A DNA stretch of 64,000 nucleotides, from the NCBI GenBank assembly GCA_025808555.1, contig CP075526.1, positions 2,160,712 to 2,224,711 of the forward strand, in the 5' to 3' direction. Each line of letters starts with the position of its first letter. Position 1 is the stretch's first letter. The position numbers were made by a program, and so were the translations under genes. The notes under the pieces are model-generated. The model searched no databases and was not told the DNA's origin. It was given only the letters and a program-made list of their open reading frames with translations. The stretch is from Anaerolineales bacterium. GTDB taxonomy: Bacteria; Chloroflexota; Anaerolineae; Anaerolineales; UBA11579. This document shows positions 7,554 to 17,306 of the stretch, one piece after another.

Positions 7554-8761
7554 TGCTGGATCAGCGCGCCGTGGCTGATTACGTGGACAGGCGCGTGGTG
7601 GTAGCGCAATGCTTCGCGCACGTTGGGAGCGTCAAGCACCACCAGGTTTGCCGGTGCGCCAACTTTGATCTCAAAGTCTTGCAAGCCAATTGCTTTGGCC
7701 GCTTCGGTGGTGACCAGGCTGTAGAGTGTCTCCATCTCGGTGCGTGATGTCATCCACAGCAGGTGTGAGGCCAGGAAGGCAACCTCCAGCATGTTGTTGT
7801 GGCCATAAGGATAATACGCATCGGAAATATCGTCTTGCCCAAGGCAGACGTAGGCATTCTCTTCCAGTAACTCTTTGACACGCGCATGCAGCGGACCGGT
7901 TTGCGGATCGCTCACCACGTACATGCGTGCCTGCTTGAGCAACGCGATTACTTTTTGCAAATACGGCACTGGATATAGTGCCATGGCACGCGCATGGTGG
8001 GCCAGCACGCGGCCTTGCCAACCTTGTTTGATCGCGGCCAGCGCCATCATCTCCAGCGTGCGCAGGCCAGCGTCGCCAGCATCATCCACAAGCATGGAGA
8101 CAGGCTTATCGAACTCCTTGGCGATGACGAACATGGCATCTACATGATGTTGCGCGTCGGCATCGGTGAATTCGATCCATGGAATTCCGCCGACCACATC
8201 GGCGCCGTGCCTCATCGCCTCGCGGATCAATTCCTCGGTGCCGGGCTCGCGGCCCACGCCGTCTTGCGGGAAGGCGACGACTTGCACATCTACGATGCCC
8301 TTGAATTCTTCGCGGGCTTTGATGAGCGCTTTTACGCCGATTAGTTTGGCCTTGGTGTCTACATCTGCAAAGGCGCGGATATGCGTGTTGCCATTCTTCG
8401 CTGCAAGCTTGAGCGCTTTTCTTACGTTGGGCAGGATCCAGCTCTCGTCGTATTCGGCCTTGACCCGGCTAGCGAGTTCGATGGCGTTCATGGCCTTGCC
8501 CATGCCGGCGCCCTGGTAGCTTTGCAGGGCCAGCTCATCCATGCGGTCGAGGGTATAGACCTTGTCGAGATGCAAATGGGCGTTGACGAAGGATTCGGTC
8601 ACCAGATTGCCGCCAGCATCTAGTTCTATATCGGCGCTGCCTTTGATGACCTTGTCGATAGCGGCGATGCGGCCATCTTGCACAAGCAGCGAGAAGGTTT
8701 CGCCGGCTGGCCGGTTGCGAAGCTGGGCGTTGGTGATAAGAATCTTAGGCAATGGCATCAC
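7550..8761 (-). CDS. Amidohydrolase, cytosine deaminase (CodA)-like, with altered metal site
   Basis: 403 residues, amidohydrolase superfamily TIM barrel. It keeps the first metal motif NAHLHLDK (about residues 60-67), a His in VLAHHARAM and the CodA-like block CLGQDDISDAYYPYGHNNML with the metal Asp. In CodA the fourth-strand block reads VHCDEIDD; here the aligned block is MLVDDAGD, so the metal-binding His appears to be Leu and the catalytic Glu Asp (alignment by eye). It may deaminate or hydrolyse a cyclic amidine or imide in the pathway, or have drifted in function. It starts 9 nt downstream of the glycosyltransferase gene stop. Confidence 0.8.
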   Translation of the reverse strand: MMPLPKILITNAQLRNRPAGETFSLLVQDGRIAAIDKVIKGSADIELDAGGNLVTESFVNAHLHLDKVYTLDRMDELALQSYQGAGMGKAMNAIELASRVKAEYDESWILPNVRKALKLAAKNGNTHIRAFADVDTKAKLIGVKALIKAREEFKGIVDVQVVAFPQDGVGREPGTEELIREAMRHGADVVGGIPWIEFTDADAQHHVDAMFVIAKEFDKPVSMLVDDAGDAGLRTLEMMALAAIKQGWQGRVLAHHARAMALYPVPYLQKVIALLKQARMYVVSDPQTGPLHARVKELLEENAYVCLGQDDISDAYYPYGHNNMLEVAFLASHLLWMTSRTEMETLYSLVTTEAAKAIGLQDFEIKVGAPANLVVLDAPNVREALRYHHAPVHVISHGALIQQ

Positions 8762-8770
8762 AGGCTCCTG

Positions 8771-11221
8771 CTATTGGGAATCAATATATGAGTCTAGCAA
8801 ATGTTGGTACTCACCAGTGTTCATTTTCCATATAACCGTAAAGCGTTGCAACGACCAAATATCGCCCTGCACCAGCAGAGAAAGTCTTTCCCAAAAAGCG
8901 GCAAGGTGTGGGTTCTCAATCTGATTCTTGTTTAGTAAGAGGGTCTGTCTGTATCCATTGGGGACGCGTCGCTCAAAGTGCCCAATACGCCAATTCTCCG
9001 TAAAGTTCGCGGGGAGTTTTGAGAGCAGCGGGTCAGCCAGGGCGTATTCATCGATCAGAACATAGTTTGGGCCAAGTCTATATCCCGCCAATCCGATGCT
9101 ATCCAGCACTAGCACATCCCTCGCCAAGTCTGGAGTTGTGCGCCAATCCAACCAATGACTCCTGGCCAACTCCTGGCCAGAGAAATTGCGCAAGAGAGAT
9201 GTTTGTGCAAAGAATACAGCACGCTCATCAGCTATTTGTTCGTCATAATAAGCTTCTACCGGGATAGTCTGCCCATAATTTAGATTGGCATACAGTGGCG
9301 AGCGCTCGTTGAACAATCCAACTAACGCGATCGCAACCATTGCGGCCAGGGTTACCCTTTGATAAGGGTAGGTGATTAGGATTCCCACAGACATGACCAG
9401 TGGGGCCACCAGAAAGCGGCCACTCATGAAGTCACCACCTATCCACATAATGTATAGCAGGTAGGTCAGGATGCCCACTGCAATGACGCCTCGCCGCGGC
9501 TCGCGTTGAAAAGCTGCTATGGCCAAAGCAAAAGCCATTGCGAGTAACGCAACTAAATCCCACTGCACCGCATTGGCAAAAAAGGCCAGCCCCTGCTCGA
9601 TCAGCTCGATGCGCGGGATTCCGGTGTTTAGTTTTGCAAACGCGGTGTTTGGAACTAGGAAGCCGTAGTAAACAATTGAAAAGGCGTGCCAGACAAAAAC
9701 AGGGAACAGGCCCAATACTGCGCCAGACCAGTCTTGCAGTTTATGGCGGTGTTTCCATAACAAATATACGAGTGAGGGCAGGAGGAGAAGAAGAGTATCT
9801 TGCCGAGTGATAACCGCACAGCTTGCGGTAAAGAATGGCCAGAAAAGTTTTTGTTCATTGCGGCTGTCCAAGTAGAGCTGCAATATAAAGCTGAGCAGTA
9901 GGACATTAACCAAGGCATTCTCCAAGCCGGAGAGCGAGTAGTCCACAAAACTCTTTGAGAGCAAGAGCAGAGAAGCTCCAATAAATGCAACGAGCGGATC
10001 CCTGTAATTGCCAATCCGAAAGATCAGGGCTAGGGAAAGGGCTGCTAAAGCGAGACTGGTTATGGCAGTTATGTAATACAGGGAGAGGAAATCTGCGGCT
10101 GGCGAAATTTGATTGGCAAGGAGGTATATAGCCGAGAGCAACAGCATCCATAGAGGATGAGTAAATGCTTGTACACGATACCCGACGTTGAAATTTGGGC
10201 CGTACCCATGGACCAGATTCTCGACCACTCGCATTGTGATGAACTGATCTTCAACTACCCAGGCATTGCGCAAAAACACAATGCTTGACGCAAGGCCGAA
10301 TACTGCCAGCGCAAGTGCTGGGAATGTGAGCCAGTTCCTGTGGATCGCAAGGCTGAATAGTATAAAGAGGGCAAGTCCCGGGAGAGCCAGTCTTGCCGAG
10401 TTATCGATAACGGTTGCAGCAATTGAATGTGGGGTGGTTGGAAGTGTGATGGGCAAAAACCGCAGACTTCCATCCAGGCTGATTTGTGTGTAATGCAGCC
10501 CGTTGACCCAGATGTCTACAGCCTGTTGTTCGGTGCCCAATGAGCTCAGTAAAACTTCAAGATAGTCACCCGGCTGTGCCACAAAGTGACAAATCAGGAG
10601 AGACTGATCTTGGGTACTGTCTGCTGAGGCTAATTCAGTTCCCGTCCAGCCTTGAGCCTGATCACCGCGGCAAGCACCGTAAGGCAGCTTCTGAGCTGGG
10701 CCAAGAGCGGAATAGAGTTTTACTTCAACAAGTTCAATAGGCTCGGACTGTGTAGATATTCCTGGAGGTCTTGAGAATTGCAACTCGTAGTGTGGGTTGG
10801 CAATCCCAGGCGGTAGCACTGATTGCCATGTGGTGAGGGTGGATAGGAAGGCTGCCAGGAAGATAAAAGCAAAGGCCCACAATCCTAGAATCTTTGCTGG
10901 AGGAGTTGGCTTGAAGGCTTTGCTAGCTCTTTGAAAAAATGCTCCTAAAAGTGCTGTAAAAACTGGGAAGATGGTTAGCAGAATAGCGACTCTAGCGAGG
11001 GGTGTGCGCAGCCAGAAAAGCGAATAGTGGGCTGACAGACTGCATGCTATCAATGCCCCTAAAAGCGCCCCTATGAAGTAGTGCGCAGTAGGCTTAGTAG
11101 GGAATAACTCTTCAAGAAAGGAGAGACGCTGATTGCCTGACAGATGACTGACAGAGTGGCGTAGCACTAGCCAGCTGACGGCTACAAGCAGTATTGCACA
11201 AGCAACCGCGAAGATTGGCAT
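8771..11221 (-). CDS. GT-C type membrane glycosyltransferase-like protein
   Basis: 816 residues, with about a dozen or more hydrophobic helices and a soluble C-terminal part of about 170 residues. The middle carries the pattern seen in bacterial GT-C enzymes of the AftB/arabinosyl- and mannosyltransferase kind: WVVEDQFITMRVVENLVHG (acidic pair after a helix), GYRVQAFTHPLW, SGLENALVN, PNTAFAKL and GGDFMSGRFLVAP. Such enzymes use lipid-phosphate sugars and act on the outer face of the membrane. The ATG lies one nucleotide after the stop of the molybdenum hydroxylase large-subunit gene (TAGCATG), so translation is probably coupled, yet no pathway link is apparent. AT content appears higher than in its neighbours, a hint of separate origin. 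Confidence 0.7.
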   Translation of the reverse strand: MPIFAVACAILLVAVSWLVLRHSVSHLSGNQRLSFLEELFPTKPTAHYFIGALLGALIACSLSAHYSLFWLRTPLARVAILLTIFPVFTALLGAFFQRASKAFKPTPPAKILGLWAFAFIFLAAFLSTLTTWQSVLPPGIANPHYELQFSRPPGISTQSEPIELVEVKLYSALGPAQKLPYGACRGDQAQGWTGTELASADSTQDQSLLICHFVAQPGDYLEVLLSSLGTEQQAVDIWVNGLHYTQISLDGSLRFLPITLPTTPHSIAATVIDNSARLALPGLALFILFSLAIHRNWLTFPALALAVFGLASSIVFLRNAWVVEDQFITMRVVENLVHGYGPNFNVGYRVQAFTHPLWMLLLSAIYLLANQISPAADFLSLYYITAITSLALAALSLALIFRIGNYRDPLVAFIGASLLLLSKSFVDYSLSGLENALVNVLLLSFILQLYLDSRNEQKLFWPFFTASCAVITRQDTLLLLLPSLVYLLWKHRHKLQDWSGAVLGLFPVFVWHAFSIVYYGFLVPNTAFAKLNTGIPRIELIEQGLAFFANAVQWDLVALLAMAFALAIAAFQREPRRGVIAVGILTYLLYIMWIGGDFMSGRFLVAPLVMSVGILITYPYQRVTLAAMVAIALVGLFNERSPLYANLNYGQTIPVEAYYDEQIADERAVFFAQTSLLRNFSGQELARSHWLDWRTTPDLARDVLVLDSIGLAGYRLGPNYVLIDEYALADPLLSKLPANFTENWRIGHFERRVPNGYRQTLLLNKNQIENPHLAAFWERLSLLVQGDIWSLQRFTVIWKMNTGEYQHLLDSYIDSQ

Positions 11222-11222
11222 G

Positions 11223-13574
11223 CTATTGGTTTGCTGTGTGCTCGCGCGCCAGCTCCCATAGCCGCAGCGGGCTTAGGGGAATCTCGCGGATCTCGAAACC
11301 GGGCATGTTCAGCGCGTCTTCCAGCGCTTGGGCTACCAGTGGGCCAACCGGGATGGCGCCGGCTTCGCCCGCGCCTTTGACACCCATGGGGTTGAGTGGG
11401 GAGGGAGTGGTTGTGTGGTCAGTCTCCATACGCGGCACATCTTGTGCGGCAGGGAGCAGGTAGTCCATGAACGAAGCATTGAGGATCTGGCCCATCTCGT
11501 CGAAGACCAACTGCTCGTAGAAGGCGTTGCCTAATCCTTGTGCAACGCCACCGTGGATCTGGCCGTCCAAGATGAGTGGGTTTATGACTTCGCCGCAGTC
11601 GTGAACCACGGCGTACTTTTGGATGTCGATCATCATTGTGTCAGGGTCCACTTCTACAATCATGGCGTGCACGCCGTAGGCAGTGGTGCCCATCTCGGGG
11701 CCGAAGTAGTCGGTGGCCTCCAGGCCGGGCTCGGTGCCGGGCTTCACCGCACCGCGCATCGGGTTCGCCTTCTGGGCCAGCAGGCCGAGAGGAATGGCGG
11801 TTTCCGGCGCACCAAGGATCTGCACCTTGCCGTCGACCAGCTCCAGTTTGTCAGCAGTGACTTCGCCTTCAAACTCCTCGATGGCTTTGGCGATGATCTT
11901 CTCGCGCACGCGCTTGGCGGCGGCGTGGATGGCATTGCCAGCCACCACCGCGCCGCGGCTGGCGAAGGTGCCGACGCCCCAATGGAACTGGTCAGTGTCA
12001 CCAGTCACCAGGTCAATCTGATCTACGAGCACCCCCAACTGCTCGGCCACGATCTGGGCATAGCTGGTGTAGTGGCCCTGACCTTGCGTGCCGATACCGG
12101 TGGCCACGCTGACGCGGCCGTTGGCTTGTACCTGAATGCGGGCGCCCTCATAAGGGCCGATACCGGTGCCCTCCACATAGCAGACGATGCCCAAGCCGAG
12201 CTTCTTGCCAGCCTTCTCGGCCGCGGGCTTGAGCTCATTGTAGAACTTGTCGTACTCGATCATCTTGAGCGCCTTGTCCAGCACCGGCTCGTAGTTTCCG
12301 CTGTCGTAGGTCAGCTCGCTGAAATCCTGATAGATGATCTGGTGCTTGACGGGGAAATCCTCCGGCGGGATGAGGTTCTTGCGCCGGATAGCCACTTTGT
12401 CGATGCCCAGCTCTTTGGCAGCGGCATCCAGCAGGCGCTCCATCACGAAGACGCCATGCTGGCGGCCCGCCCCGCGGTAAGGGCTGACAATAGGCTTGTT
12501 GGTGAAGACCGCGGTGAACTCGCTGTAATAATCCGGCACCTTGTACATGTTGAGCAGGGTGCACTGCGTGTTGATGGGCACGGTCAGTCCATAGGGGTCG
12601 TAGGCGCCATTGTCGTGCCAGAAAACGTCTTTCACGCCGAGGATGGTGCCATCTTTGGCAAGCGCCATCTCTGACTCGTGGAATTGGCCGCGCTCTTGAG
12701 TGGTGGAGTAGAAGTTCTCCGCGCGGTCTTCGATCCATTTCACCGGCAGATTGAGCTGCATGCTGATCCATGGCAGCAGCATTTCCTCCGGATAGAACAT
12801 GAGGATCTTGGGGCCAAAACCGCCGCCGATGAACGGCGCGATCAGGCGCACCTGGTGCTCGGAGAGGCCGAGCATGCCGGCGATGCCGTTGCGGATGATG
12901 ACCGGCGCCTGGGTGGTATCCCACATGGTGAGCTTGCCGGCCTTGGCGTCCCAGGCGGCGACGATGCCGCGGTTCTCCATGGCCGCGGCGGTGCCGCGGT
13001 CATAGAAGAATTCGCGCTTGATGACCAGGTCAGCTTTGGCTTTGGCCTTCTCGTAGTTGCCTTTTTCCTGCACAACATGGGCGGCGATGTTGTTTTCCAG
13101 ATCATCGTGGATGAGCGCTGAACCATCCTCCAGCGCCTTGCGCGGGTCAATGTGCACGGGCAGCGGCTCATAGTCCACCATCACGAGGCCGGCGGCATCC
13201 TCGGCAATGTAGCGAGACTCGGCCACGATGCACACAACGACTTCGCCTACGTGGCGCACCTTGTCCTTGGCCAGGATTGGATGCATGCGTTCGTTGAGGT
13301 AGGCGTCTTTGATAGGCGGCAGGCCTACGTTCAGCACGCCGGTGCGCCAGAAGCTACCCAGGTCGGTAGCGGTGTAGACGGCGATCACGCCGGGGTGCTG
13401 GCGCGCCGCTTCGGCGTCGATGGATTTGATACGGGCGTGCGCATAGGGGCTGCGCACGAAGGCAACGTGCGCCATGCCAGGCAAGTCCACATCGTCAACG
13501 AAGAGCGCCCGCCCGGTGAGCAGGCGGGGGTCTTCGTTGCGTTTTATCCGTTGGCCGAAGTAACGCGTCGTCAT
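11223..13574 (-). CDS. Molybdenum hydroxylase large subunit (xanthine dehydrogenase/CoxL family)
   Basis: Carries the molybdopterin cytosine dinucleotide centre that hydroxylates a carbon next to nitrogen. 783 residues, usual for this subunit. Visible: GQRIKRNEDPRLLTG near the N terminus, GGGFGPKI (Mo-pterin binding), PYRGAGRQ in the active-site loop, GQGHYTSYAQIVAE, GTFASRGAVVAG and the catalytic Glu in GVKGAGEAGAIP. The active loop lacks the AYxCSFR of true CO dehydrogenase, so CO oxidation is unlikely. Small and medium subunits lie upstream in the same operon, with XdhC and CoxG nearby. A purine, pyrimidine or other N-heterocycle is the likely substrate. Confidence 0.93.
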   Translation of the reverse strand: MTTRYFGQRIKRNEDPRLLTGRALFVDDVDLPGMAHVAFVRSPYAHARIKSIDAEAARQHPGVIAVYTATDLGSFWRTGVLNVGLPPIKDAYLNERMHPILAKDKVRHVGEVVVCIVAESRYIAEDAAGLVMVDYEPLPVHIDPRKALEDGSALIHDDLENNIAAHVVQEKGNYEKAKAKADLVIKREFFYDRGTAAAMENRGIVAAWDAKAGKLTMWDTTQAPVIIRNGIAGMLGLSEHQVRLIAPFIGGGFGPKILMFYPEEMLLPWISMQLNLPVKWIEDRAENFYSTTQERGQFHESEMALAKDGTILGVKDVFWHDNGAYDPYGLTVPINTQCTLLNMYKVPDYYSEFTAVFTNKPIVSPYRGAGRQHGVFVMERLLDAAAKELGIDKVAIRRKNLIPPEDFPVKHQIIYQDFSELTYDSGNYEPVLDKALKMIEYDKFYNELKPAAEKAGKKLGLGIVCYVEGTGIGPYEGARIQVQANGRVSVATGIGTQGQGHYTSYAQIVAEQLGVLVDQIDLVTGDTDQFHWGVGTFASRGAVVAGNAIHAAAKRVREKIIAKAIEEFEGEVTADKLELVDGKVQILGAPETAIPLGLLAQKANPMRGAVKPGTEPGLEATDYFGPEMGTTAYGVHAMIVEVDPDTMMIDIQKYAVVHDCGEVINPLILDGQIHGGVAQGLGNAFYEQLVFDEMGQILNASFMDYLLPAAQDVPRMETDHTTTPSPLNPMGVKGAGEAGAIPVGPLVAQALEDALNMPGFEIREIPLSPLRLWELAREHTANQ

Positions 13575-13578
13575 TGGC

Positions 13579-14370
13579 CTATTCTTGGGTGAAGGCTACG
13601 GCGCGGCAGAAGGCGGCTTCGCCACCCTGGAACTTCCACGGGAAGGCGCCGAGGATCAAGCGCTTGTTGTGCAAGGCGGGATTGCCGATCTCGCCGCCGA
13701 GGTTCTCGACATGGAAGCAGTCATGCGGGAAGAGTGCGTTGTGAGTGAGCTGGTAGGCCTCAGCAGGAAACATCTCGTCGACTTTCTCGGAGCTGCCTAG
13801 CTTCTTCTCAACCAGCTTACGTACCTTGGCCCAGTGCTCCAGCCCGCCCTTGCCGAGGAAGCGGCCGATGGGCAGGTTCATGGGGTGGTCAGTGGAGATC
13901 ATGTCCACGCCCCAGAGGTGGATCTTTTTGTCGAGCAGCCATTCACAGATGCTGTGGTGCGGACCGGGATGGCGCTGGATGTAACGCTCCTCGTCACCCT
14001 CAGGGCTATAGAAGGAGTACTTGTGCCAGCCGGTGTGAATGAACAGGATGTCGCCGTTCTTAATCTCGGCTTTCTTCTCGATCATCTCGGGCGTGAACAC
14101 ATCCAGATCGTCCAGCTCTTTGCTGAGGTCAACGATGACACCTTCGCCGTACAACCAGTCCAAAGGCAGCTGGTCGATCGTTTTGCCGTTAGTGACGAAG
14201 TGCTTGGGCGCGTCCAGATGCGTGCCCATGTGATTGCTGGTCATGATGTACTGAGCGTTGACGCCATGCTCGCTCTTGCGCTTGATGTACTTGACCTCGA
14301 ACGGGGGATAGAACGGCCAGAACGAGGCGTCTTGGTTCAAGGGTTGGGACAGATCGTGGATTTTCATCAT
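13579..14370 (-). CDS. Cyclase family metal-dependent hydrolase (kynurenine formamidase/isatin hydrolase type)
   Basis: 263 residues. Contains the defining metal motif HMGTHLDAPKHF (HxGTHxDxPxH, about residues 47-58) and a later metal-side HPMNLPIGR segment. Family members open cyclic amides (isatin hydrolase) or hydrolyse N-formylkynurenine using Mn or Zn. Directly between the hydroxylase large subunit (stop-to-start gap 4 nt) and the DUF1116 gene, it is well placed to open the oxidised ring. Two ATG codons open the frame (14370 and 14367); either may be used. I take it to be soluble, as no signal peptide is visible. Confidence 0.88.
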   Translation of the reverse strand: MMKIHDLSQPLNQDASFWPFYPPFEVKYIKRKSEHGVNAQYIMTSNHMGTHLDAPKHFVTNGKTIDQLPLDWLYGEGVIVDLSKELDDLDVFTPEMIEKKAEIKNGDILFIHTGWHKYSFYSPEGDEERYIQRHPGPHHSICEWLLDKKIHLWGVDMISTDHPMNLPIGRFLGKGGLEHWAKVRKLVEKKLGSSEKVDEMFPAEAYQLTHNALFPHDCFHVENLGGEIGNPALHNKRLILGAFPWKFQGGEAAFCRAVAFTQE

Positions 14371-14374
14371 TCTC

Positions 14375-15619
14375 CTAAAGGTTGTATTGCTGGGCGTACG
14401 CTACCAGCGCATCTTCAAAGATCTTCATCGGGGGGCGCACCAGGCCCGCGCCCACCTGGCCCACGCCGGCTTCGCGATGGGCAATGCCGGTGTTGACGCG
14501 CGGCGTGATGCCCAGTTCGACGACTTTGCGGATGTCGATGCCGGTGGGGGTGCCGCGGAATTCGAGCTGTGGGATGGTGAAGTGGCTGTGTTCGGCAATG
14601 GTGATCTCGTACATTTCCAATGTGGCGTTGAGCGCGTCCTGCGGCGTGCCGCTCACGAAGGTCACGATGGCAGGTGCAGCCGCCATGGCAAACGCGCCGA
14701 TGCCGGCCGTCTCGGTAATGGTGCTGTCACCGATATCTGGGTTAGCGTCCTTGCTGGTGAAGCTGGGGAAGTACAGGCCATCCGGTATTTCGGCAGGGGC
14801 GGTGAACCACTGCTCGCCCAGGCCGCTAACGCGCATGCCAAAGTCGGTGCCGTTGCGCGCCATGGTGGTGACCATGGTGCTGCCTTCTACCCCGTGAGCG
14901 CTGGCAGACATCGCCTTGCAGGCCGCCATGACCGGGTTCAGCACGCTGAGCGCATTGTCGCCCAGCGCCTTGAGCACTTCGGACTCGACTTCGTTGTCCG
15001 CCGCCACCTTGGCGATCCAGGGGGCGAGCTTGGCAGTGTAGATGATGGAGCCGGCCTTGTTGCGGTTGTGGCCTTCGTCGCCCATGTGCAGGCTCTCGGC
15101 CAATAGGGCGCGGATATCAATGCCGCCGCTGGCTTCGATGGCTTTGGCGAGCAAGGGACCCATGCTGTCATTCATCCAACGCAGCTTGGCGATCACTTCT
15201 TCGCTAAAGGCCCCATAGCGCAGCACTTTGCCATAGCCTTCGTTGAGGTTGGAGTACGCTTTGTTGCCGTGAGTCTCGTTCTCAATGATGTAGACCATCA
15301 TAGAGGACGATGTGACGCCGGCCATCGGCCCGACTGTGTCGTGGTGGTGGCAAGGGTCGAATTCGATCTCGCCTTTTTCCACCAATGCCACAGCTTCAGC
15401 TTCGTTCCTGGCGAGGCCTTCAAAGATCAGCGCGCCAATGACCGCCCCCCGCAGCGGCCCAGACATGCGCTCCCAGCTGATGGGAGGGCCGGCGTGCAGC
15501 AGAAGATTCGGCTTCATGTCTGGAATGACGTCTTTTGCCAGCGCCACACCCTTAAGGATGGGGCGCGCCTCCATCATTTTGGAAACCGCTTGCTGATTTG
15601 CTTTGCTGATGTCTACCAT
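14375..15619 (-). CDS. DUF1116 protein, AllG/YlbE-like carbamoyltransferase component
   Basis: 414 residues, the normal size of the family. Conserved blocks: LLHAGPPISWERMSGPLRGA (about residues 40-59), CHHHDTVGPMAGV, HMGDEGHNRNKAGS and the C-terminal GIDIRKVVELGITPRVNTGI with AGVGQVGAG. E. coli YlbE (AllG) works with FdrA and YlbF in phosphorolysis of oxalurate to oxamate and carbamoyl phosphate. The gene sits 4-6 nt from both neighbours, FdrA upstream and the cyclase-family hydrolase downstream, which fits a ureido acid product of ring opening as its substrate. Confidence 0.88.
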   Translation of the reverse strand: MVDISKANQQAVSKMMEARPILKGVALAKDVIPDMKPNLLLHAGPPISWERMSGPLRGAVIGALIFEGLARNEAEAVALVEKGEIEFDPCHHHDTVGPMAGVTSSSMMVYIIENETHGNKAYSNLNEGYGKVLRYGAFSEEVIAKLRWMNDSMGPLLAKAIEASGGIDIRALLAESLHMGDEGHNRNKAGSIIYTAKLAPWIAKVAADNEVESEVLKALGDNALSVLNPVMAACKAMSASAHGVEGSTMVTTMARNGTDFGMRVSGLGEQWFTAPAEIPDGLYFPSFTSKDANPDIGDSTITETAGIGAFAMAAAPAIVTFVSGTPQDALNATLEMYEITIAEHSHFTIPQLEFRGTPTGIDIRKVVELGITPRVNTGIAHREAGVGQVGAGLVRPPMKIFEDALVAYAQQYNL

Positions 15620-15625
15620 CTCTAC

Positions 15626-17296
15626 CTATTTGCCCTTCATCTTCTCAAGAATACTTGCTAGGCTCTCGTTTCCTCCAGCGGGCGGGCGCCAATCTACTTG
15701 TACGGCGTGCGCACCTTGGGCCTGCAAACTGTCGTAGAAGCTTTCCACGCCCACGTTGATGGCTGCCAGCGGCTCGCCGAATGGCTGCAATGGCTTGGCG
15801 GCCGAAGATGGAGCAACGGCCAGGCGAGCAGCTACATAATCTACGGCTTGCGAGGTTTCGCGGAAGATGCGTGCGCCGGCAGCCTCCAGCTTGGCGATCT
15901 GTTCGCTGGTATGTTGCGGATCATCATCTGTGCCCACTACGAGTGCCACAAACTCCAGGTCTGGGCGCGCTTTGCAGTGCGCTTCAATTGCTGGAGCCAG
16001 CTCGCTGGCGGGGTCAGCGTGTGCGCCTTCACCGAGCACAATGTCAAGCAAGATAAGCCCAATCTCAGGGCCTTCAGATTCCTGTTTGAGGCGGCGCAGG
16101 CGCAGGTCGTTATCCATCATCGGGTGCAGGCGGCCAACCGTGAACACATCCTCGCCCAGGTCAATGATCGTGTGGGCTTGACTGTGCAAAGGGTCAGCCA
16201 GTTTCTGCGAATTGCGTATAGCCACATTCGAATATAGAGGATGCAGGAAATTCTGCAGCCCATTAAGGGCTTCATAGGCCAGCGTACCGCCAGCGAACAG
16301 GCCGCGCAAGTAACCCGTGCGCGGTTCGACCGCGGTGGGGCTTATTGCATCCTCGCTCAGGGCTACGGCAATCCGCGCGGCAGAGTCTAGCCCGGTTGCG
16401 AAGTGCACATTGCCGATCTGCTCGGCGGGGGCGGCAAAGCCAATGAAAGCCACAACTACAGGCTTCCCAGCTGACTGCGCCACAGTCAGCAGCCGCGCGG
16501 AAGTCTGCTCATCCGGTGGCTTGCTGACCAGCACGATGACTTTGGTGCTCTCGTCAGCGGCCAGGTAGCGCAGGCCTTGCAGCATGCTAGCCGCGCCAAC
16601 CTCCGCTTTGAGATCACGCCCGCCGGTGCCGATGGCTTGCGAGACGCCGCCGCCGTAGTTGTGGATGCCAACGGTGAGCGCTTGCAGGCCAGTGCCGGAT
16701 GCGCCTACCAGGCCCACCGGGCCGCGGCGCACGCGGTTGGCAAAGCCCAGCCCAACCCCGTTGATGATGGCTGTGCCGCAGTCTGGCCCCATGACCAACA
16801 GGCCAAGCTCAGCGGCGCGCTGCTTGAGTGCGATCTCATCGCTGAGTTCAACATTGTCGCTGTACAGGAACACATGCTTGCCGTGGTCCAGCGCCTCATG
16901 CGCAACCTTGGCCGCGTAGCGACCGGGCACCGAGATCAGCACCCATTCAGCGGCAGGCAGGTTGCGCACGCCAGCATCCAGGCTGCGTGGGCGGTAGCTT
17001 TGATTGCCGCCACCGCTGCTGCGCTGCTTGAGCAGTTCATCTACTTGTGAGAGGGCGGTGCTGGCCTCGGTTTCGCTGGCGGCGCGCACCACAATGAGCA
17101 AGTCTTCCGGACGGGCAGCTTTGCCGGCTGCTTCCAGTAGATTGCTGTCAGCCAGCAGCTCCAGATTGGCTGGCGTGGCCATCACCACACCGGCATCTTC
17201 TACCCCCGGCAGGGCAGCCAGCTTGCGCTGCAGCTGCATCAATACGACCGAGTCGTAATATGCGCCGGGGCGAACTTCACTTTTAGTTGTACTCAT
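15626..17296 (-). CDS. fdrA: FdrA/AllF family protein (succinyl-CoA synthetase-like fold)
   Basis: 556 residues from the ATG at 17296; the open frame runs 29 codons further up but that part overlaps the amidase end and has no family similarity. The CoA-ligase-like core is clear: VLISVPGRYAAKVAHEAL, LLVMGPDCGTAIINGVGLGF and GPVGLVGASGTGLQALT (about residues 160-220). FdrA (AllF) is the third part of the reported oxamate carbamoyltransferase, together with the DUF1116 and DUF2877 proteins found in this operon. A carbamate kinase to turn carbamoyl phosphate into ATP is not in the window. Confidence 0.9.
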   Translation of the reverse strand: MSTTKSEVRPGAYYDSVVLMQLQRKLAALPGVEDAGVVMATPANLELLADSNLLEAAGKAARPEDLLIVVRAASETEASTALSQVDELLKQRSSGGGNQSYRPRSLDAGVRNLPAAEWVLISVPGRYAAKVAHEALDHGKHVFLYSDNVELSDEIALKQRAAELGLLVMGPDCGTAIINGVGLGFANRVRRGPVGLVGASGTGLQALTVGIHNYGGGVSQAIGTGGRDLKAEVGAASMLQGLRYLAADESTKVIVLVSKPPDEQTSARLLTVAQSAGKPVVVAFIGFAAPAEQIGNVHFATGLDSAARIAVALSEDAISPTAVEPRTGYLRGLFAGGTLAYEALNGLQNFLHPLYSNVAIRNSQKLADPLHSQAHTIIDLGEDVFTVGRLHPMMDNDLRLRRLKQESEGPEIGLILLDIVLGEGAHADPASELAPAIEAHCKARPDLEFVALVVGTDDDPQHTSEQIAKLEAAGARIFRETSQAVDYVAARLAVAPSSAAKPLQPFGEPLAAINVGVESFYDSLQAQGAHAVQVDWRPPAGGNESLASILEKMKGK

Positions 17297-17306
17297 AATG
17301 AGCAGC

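Noticed and set aside
11538-12674. A 378-codon plus-strand open frame opposite the hydroxylase large subunit
   Set aside because: Antisense to a clear molybdenum hydroxylase gene; composition is that of a frame shadow (Val/His/Gly/Asp/Leu rich).
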